Shown here in pieces: positions 5,858-8,834 of a stretch of 8,834 bases of DNA. Source of the stretch: an uncultured euryarchaeote (GTDB taxonomy: Archaea; Thermoplasmatota; Poseidoniia; Poseidoniales; Thalassarchaeaceae); contig CALCEF010000376.1 in NCBI GenBank assembly GCA_937901365.1, positions 1 through 8,834 of the forward strand. Direction: 5' to 3'. The position numbers and the translations under genes are program-made. The notes below the pieces were generated by a model. The model worked only from the letters and a program-made list of their open reading frames with translations. It was not told where the DNA came from and ran no database searches. Every line of letters starts with the position of its first letter. Position 1 is the stretch's first letter.

Positions 5858-5864
5858 AGGAGGG
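5858..5864 (+). promoter_or_regulatory. Ribosome binding site AGGAGGG that sets the PIN-protein start
   Basis: AGGAGGG lies 6 bases before the GTG at 5871, the best Shine-Dalgarno match in the window. It selects GTG 5871 over the upstream TTG 5826 and ATG 5829 and the downstream ATG 5880. The 82-base gap after queD also suggests a separate or weakly coupled transcription unit, though I see only a poor TATA-like candidate (CTATCTAAG, about 5801-5809). Confidence 0.75.
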
Positions 5865-5870
5865 TTCGGT

Positions 5871-7799
5871 GTGGCAAATATGGCTCCTGTTTGGGTGGTC
5901 GATTCGAATTGTTTCATCCACATTGGATCGATGGCACCTGAAGGATTCCTCAGTGATTTGAAGAAAATTCTCGAAGGTGATTCAGGGAGTTTACACGTTA
6001 CACCTGGCGTCCATGATGAAGTGCGCAATGTCAGGTTTCAGCGATGGCACGGCAAACCAAATCTCCTCGAACAAATGCGTGATGTTCTATTGACAATACC
6101 TGTTGAAGAAGATGAAGTTCGGGGCCTTGCCGAAAAAATCGGAGAGAAGGCATCCCCTCAGGATGTCGATTTGTCATTGATGGTGTTGGCCTCAAAATTG
6201 GTTCAGGAGGGACGGAAGGTGACACTTGTCTCTGACGATTTCAAGATGACAACCACTGGGGAACGAGTCAATCTAACCTTTGAAACGTGCCCACCGTCCA
6301 CATTTCTGCAGCGACTAGCTGATTCTGGAACAAAGGCACAGCGCACACGGCTTCGCAGCCTATCACGCCGTGTACGAGCAGCAGAAATGCGATACGCGAT
6401 CAGCCGTGCAGGCCAATATGATGTCCAAGCGAAATTAACGTGGATGGTGGATTCACTCTTGGCCTCAAAACTGGTTCTAAGCGATGTATCTGAAGATTCA
6501 TCCATCTCCGACGAGCGAAAGATGGTCTCAGCACTTATCCGCTCGATTCGTGGTGAAAATGTCAAGAAATCCACACTCAATAAATTGGGCAACCTACCTG
6601 AAATTTGCGCGGTTGTTTCGACATTGGATGAGCACCTTTCCTCATTGACCTCAGACGGCAGTTCAAATGACATTGCGCAAGAGTATGAGAAGACTGCTGC
6701 AATTCTGGCAGAAGTGCTGGAAAGCACAGGGTTTGGCTTGGCACCACTCGATGAAGAAATGGCTGAACTTGCACATCGGGCCATGGCAGGTTATGTCTAT
6801 CGGATTGAATCTGCTCTCGGAATGATTTCCAAAATGTCTGGGAATCTCAGTTTGGCCAGATTACACCTGTCCCGGGCATTACATTCTGCGACTCTAATCG
6901 ATGATGTGGGGGCAGAAATGCGTGCAATGCATCAATTGGGAATGCTTTCACTGGCTACCGATGATTGGAAACGGGCCGCGGTTCTGTTTGAAACCTCAGA
7001 TCGGCAATGCCAAACGATTGGAGGGAATAGAATCCCACACTTGGTTCTCTCAGGAATTTCGCGACAACTGAATGGTGATGAAGAGCTAGCGATTTCTCAC
7101 ATGAAATCGGCTGCTTCACTGGTTCAAGTGGATAAGGCTGCAGCCACCGATGTTCTCACAAGTATTGGAAATGGATTGCTGACTGTAGATTGCCCAGGTC
7201 TGGCAATCGAAGTGCTTGATGAAGCGATGGAATGTGCTATTGAAAGTGGGTTGAATGATCGATTGGAAATGCTTGCTGAACTTCTCCTTTTGGCCAATAC
7301 AGCCATCAGCAACCAAGAAGAAGGGATTTACGATGATTTGAGGCAATTGCTGGATGGGCTAAACGATATTGAAGAAGCGTCGAGTGAAGAATTCACTGCT
7401 CGTATTGCAGATATCGACAAGAAGGCTGTGGAATTGTCAAAACCGCTCGATGAAACGTGGAGTGAATGGCAACCCGCCAATCGCCTATTGCCTGATAATG
7501 AACCACTCACTGTCCTAAGAATTGACGAGGATGAAGATGGTCGAATATTGGTCATATCCCATCACAATGAATTGGGTGCAATCGGATTGTGGTTACCTGA
7601 AGGTGGGGTGCAGGCCTCCCCTGGTAATTTGATTCAAATTGAAGACAGCAGAGTGAAAGTTGCGGCACCGACCGATATTCTGCGTGACATACACAATATC
7701 CGAGGGATTGTTGCGATTGAGAATCCTGATGCCTTGTCCTTCATCGTCAGAACCGATCAGATTCTGGATGATGAGGATGAAAGTGAATTGGCGGCCTGA
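5871..7799 (+). CDS. Large PIN-domain protein with TPR-like repeats and a C-terminal beta-rich region
   Basis: 642 residues, no signal peptide or membrane segment, so cytoplasmic. Residues about 5-145 form a PIN ribonuclease domain: VVDSNCFI (Asp11), TPGVHDEV (Glu50), SPQDVDLSLMVLA (Asp98, Asp100) and LVSDDF (Asp122, Asp123). These acidic residues can bind the metal ions, so it is probably an active RNase. The order and the SDDF motif recall archaeal Nob1, but the Nob1 zinc ribbon is absent. Residues about 155-185 are strongly basic (RTRLRSLSRRVRAAEMR). About 297-480 is a run of helical TPR-like units (LARLHLSRALHSA, DDWKRAAVLFE, LAIEVLDEAMECA). About 530-630 is predicted beta-rich, possibly an OB-like fold (LTVLRIDEDEDGRILVISHH), followed by an acidic end. 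I do not recognise the combination. RNA processing or tRNA/rRNA quality control is a guess from the PIN domain; the preQ0 operon upstream may be a chance neighbour. Confidence 0.85.
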   Translation: MANMAPVWVVDSNCFIHIGSMAPEGFLSDLKKILEGDSGSLHVTPGVHDEVRNVRFQRWHGKPNLLEQMRDVLLTIPVEEDEVRGLAEKIGEKASPQDVDLSLMVLASKLVQEGRKVTLVSDDFKMTTTGERVNLTFETCPPSTFLQRLADSGTKAQRTRLRSLSRRVRAAEMRYAISRAGQYDVQAKLTWMVDSLLASKLVLSDVSEDSSISDERKMVSALIRSIRGENVKKSTLNKLGNLPEICAVVSTLDEHLSSLTSDGSSNDIAQEYEKTAAILAEVLESTGFGLAPLDEEMAELAHRAMAGYVYRIESALGMISKMSGNLSLARLHLSRALHSATLIDDVGAEMRAMHQLGMLSLATDDWKRAAVLFETSDRQCQTIGGNRIPHLVLSGISRQLNGDEELAISHMKSAASLVQVDKAAATDVLTSIGNGLLTVDCPGLAIEVLDEAMECAIESGLNDRLEMLAELLLLANTAISNQEEGIYDDLRQLLDGLNDIEEASSEEFTARIADIDKKAVELSKPLDETWSEWQPANRLLPDNEPLTVLRIDEDEDGRILVISHHNELGAIGLWLPEGGVQASPGNLIQIEDSRVKVAAPTDILRDIHNIRGIVAIENPDALSFIVRTDQILDDEDESELAA

Positions 7800-7800
7800 T

Positions 7801-7861
7801 GTAATCGAATCGATACCCTCTCAACACCCCTTTAATGCGTGGGTTTGAATGGGTGTCGGGT
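7801..7861 (+). other. Intergenic imperfect inverted repeats after the PIN gene
   Basis: ATCGA-A-TCGAT (7804-7814) is an 11-base palindrome next to the stop codon. Further on, ACCC (7815-7818) and ACACCC (7824-7829) can pair with GGGT (7858-7861) and GGGTGT (7851-7856) around a 21-base loop. No T-run follows, so a classical intrinsic terminator is not supported. It may be a weak RNA structure or nothing. Confidence 0.3.
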
Positions 7862-7866
7862 CAACT

Positions 7867-7889
7867 GTTAAATTATGTTCAAATGAGGG
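7867..7889 (+). promoter_or_regulatory. TATA-like stretch and ribosome binding site for the two-TM protein
   Basis: GTTAAATTATG (7867-7877) is TATA-like. GAGGG (7885-7889) lies 6 bases before the GTG at 7896 and supports that start. If the TATA-like box were used, transcription would start near the GTG, so one of the two signals is probably not real; the ribosome binding site is the better supported. Confidence 0.4.
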
Positions 7890-7895
7890 CCGCCT

Positions 7896-8264
7896 GTGGA
7901 TGAATTCGCAGAATTGGAACAAGAACTTCTTGGAACAGAGAGTTCTTCCGCCATTTTTGACGAACAAGACGCCAAGGTGGCGATGAAAGAATATCTGGAT
8001 CAAGGATGGTGGGAAAGAGGTAAGCTGATTCGGGCCGCCCCAGATTGTGCTAAATTCAGATGGATGGGTTTTTTTTCTCTCTTGGCGATTATTGTCATCC
8101 TCTTTGTTTCTCAACAAATTTCAGACAAAGAGAGTAAGATGAATTTTATTTTCTGTTCCGGCATTATTCCTTTCCTTTTACTACAGTTGTCTTTACCTCT
8201 TGGATTCGGCATCACGAGTGGCTGGTCCGATGGCGGTGACGGTGGCAGCGGGGGCGGCGGATAA
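7896..8264 (+). CDS. Small two-TM membrane protein with acidic N-terminus and Gly-rich tail
   Basis: 122 residues, function not recognised. Residues 1-50 are soluble and acidic at first (MDEFAELEQELLG), then basic just before the membrane (WWERGKLIRAAPDCAKFRW). Two hydrophobic segments follow at about 57-75 (MGFFSLLAIIVILFVSQQI) and about 84-106 (FIFCSGIIPFLLLQLSLPLGF), joined by a short charged loop (SDKESK). By the positive-inside rule the N-terminus is cytoplasmic and so is the tail, which ends SDGGDGGSGGGG. Such Gly-rich ends occur in TPM/YgcG-type and other small membrane proteins, but no such domain is present. The membrane-spanning part is much richer in T than the preceding genes, partly a consequence of Phe/Leu/Ile codons. 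The start is GTG with GAGGG 6 bases upstream. Confidence 0.7.
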   Translation: MDEFAELEQELLGTESSSAIFDEQDAKVAMKEYLDQGWWERGKLIRAAPDCAKFRWMGFFSLLAIIVILFVSQQISDKESKMNFIFCSGIIPFLLLQLSLPLGFGITSGWSDGGDGGSGGGG

Positions 8265-8349
8265 CCCCTCGCAACTCATCCGAATCGGTTTGTTAATGAT
8301 TCAAATCAATACACTTGCCGGAGCACTTGGGGTTTGCACTCAATAACCC

Positions 8350-8356
8350 TATTATG
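8350..8356 (+). promoter_or_regulatory. TATA-like element before the VOC gene
   Basis: TATTATG (8350-8356, in CCTATTATGG) is centred about 25 bases before the ATG at 8378, as in archaeal leaderless promoters, and no good ribosome binding site precedes that ATG. The intergenic stretch 8265-8377 otherwise holds a small palindrome TGATT-CA-AATCA (8297-8308) and no gene. Confidence 0.4.
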
Positions 8357-8377
8357 GTGCAATGACGAGAAAGCAAT

Positions 8378-8752
8378 ATGCGTCCTTTCATCACCATCGA
8401 GAAGCGAGCCCAAGAGGCTCTTGATTTCTATTCATCTATTTTCCCAAGTTTTTCTTTAATTTCGTTGAATCATCACGCAGAGCCACATCACGAACTTGTA
8501 ATGTTGGGAGTTTTTTCTATCAAAGGCCAGGAAATAATGATCAGCGATAGTTTTGTTTCTCACGAATGGGATATAACACCAGGCATCTCATTTTTTATTG
8601 ATTTAGACGATGAAGATGATTTGGACGCTCTTTCAAAATCTCTGGGAGAGCAAGGGAAAACTCACATGTCTGCGGATAATTATGGCTTTTCGAAACGATT
8701 CGCTTGGGTTGAAGACAAGTTTGGTGTGAACTGGCAATTGAACGTAGAATGA
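8378..8752 (+). CDS. PhnB-like VOC superfamily protein (3-dmu-9_3-mt type)
   Basis: 124 residues of the glyoxalase/VOC fold, PhnB-like branch. Visible landmarks: MRPFITIEKRAQEALDFY (1-18; family form AEEALxFY), GVFSIKGQEIMISDS (44-58), ITPGISFFIDLDD (67-79), and the C-terminal FAWVEDKFGVNWQLN (108-122), which is the strongest signature. Members of this branch have no established enzymatic role; despite the old family name it need not be a methyltransferase. An in-frame stop at 8363-8365 limits the N-terminus, so ATG 8378 is the only reasonable start, and the protein is complete at both ends. Its codons are visibly richer in A/T than those of the preQ0 and transporter genes, and relatives are widespread in bacteria, so acquisition by transfer is plausible. 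Confidence 0.85.
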   Translation: MRPFITIEKRAQEALDFYSSIFPSFSLISLNHHAEPHHELVMLGVFSIKGQEIMISDSFVSHEWDITPGISFFIDLDDEDDLDALSKSLGEQGKTHMSADNYGFSKRFAWVEDKFGVNWQLNVE

Positions 8753-8834
8753 TTGTAGATATACAGAGGGCCCCTTCCGACAGACGGATGTTGTATGGGT
8801 AGCGAGGCGGGAAGCCCACTGCGATCCCATTGAT
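8753..8834. other. Unassigned end of window with small inverted repeats
   Basis: No gene is supported on either strand. It contains GGGCCCC (8769-8775), a 4-bp hairpin TCCG-ACAGA-CGGA, and a structure-prone stretch with outer arms ATGGG and CCCAT enclosing GGC-GGGAA-GCC. It is noticeably G-rich compared with the AT-rich gene before it. The window ends before its nature can be decided. Confidence 0.35.

Noticed and set aside
6203..6784. 193-residue minus-strand frame inside the PIN gene
   Set aside because: Its composition (Ser/Arg-rich) is that of the antisense of the sense codons, and it has no recognisable domain.
5871..7799. PIN protein as Nob1 or as a VapC toxin
   Set aside because: It lacks the Nob1 zinc ribbon (no CxxC pairs), and at 642 residues with TPR-like repeats it is far larger than VapC.
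7824..7856. Rho-independent terminator after the PIN gene
   Set aside because: The stem is only 6 bp with a 21-base loop and no T-tract.
8362..8424. Alternative ATG 8362 as start of a longer VOC protein
   Set aside because: It is in a different frame and reaches a stop after about 20 codons; the frame of the VOC gene has a stop at 8363.
1..8834. CRISPR array, tRNA or rRNA genes, insertion-sequence transposase
   Set aside because: No regularly spaced repeats, no cloverleaf or rRNA-like stretch, and no transposase motif found on either strand.

Overview
The window is a dense, single-strand stretch (every gene I accept is on +) with moderate base composition, short intergenic gaps and stop/start overlaps. 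I think it comes from an archaeon, most plausibly an uncultured marine euryarchaeote of the Poseidoniales / Marine Group II type. The reasons are a methylmalonyl-CoA mutase catalytic subunit that ends without a B12-binding domain (the split form usual in archaea), GGTGA/GGAGGTG-like ribosome binding sites, TATA-like elements about 25 bases before some starts, a deazapurine pathway that stops at preQ0 within the window, and a Nob1/VapC-like PIN protein. This is inference; a split-mutase bacterium is not excluded.

Layout. 2-682: 3' part of the mutase large subunit. 691-1104: methylmalonyl-CoA epimerase. 1118-1936 and 1920-3170: ATPase and permease of an ABC-2 (NatA/NatB-like) exporter. 3167-3195: a near-perfect 29-base palindrome that begins in the permease stop codon region. 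3202-3399: a small ribbon-helix-helix (RHH) regulator, followed without a gap by folE, queE, queC and queD (to 5788). 5871-7799: a large PIN-domain protein with helical TPR-like repeats and a C-terminal beta-rich region. 7896-8264: a two-TM protein with a glycine-rich tail. 8378-8752: a PhnB-like VOC protein. 8753-8834: about 80 bases with no assignable gene.

How the genes work together. Mutase and epimerase interconvert succinyl-CoA, (R)- and (S)-methylmalonyl-CoA (propionyl-CoA metabolism). FolE, QueD, QueE and QueC together make preQ0 from GTP: the complete route to the base used for archaeosine in archaeal tRNA (or queuosine in bacteria). No queF is seen here, which fits preQ0 as the end product. 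The RHH gene leads this operon, and the palindrome sits exactly where an autoregulatory operator would be.

Most notable observations: (1) QueC keeps its ATP-PPase core and substrate motif but has replaced all four C-terminal zinc cysteines (Ser, Ser, Ser, Asp). (2) The palindrome plus RHH gene suggests dedicated transcriptional control of preQ0 synthesis. (3) The five-gene operon is bracketed by the same 9-mer at both ends. (4) The PIN-TPR-beta protein is an unfamiliar architecture.
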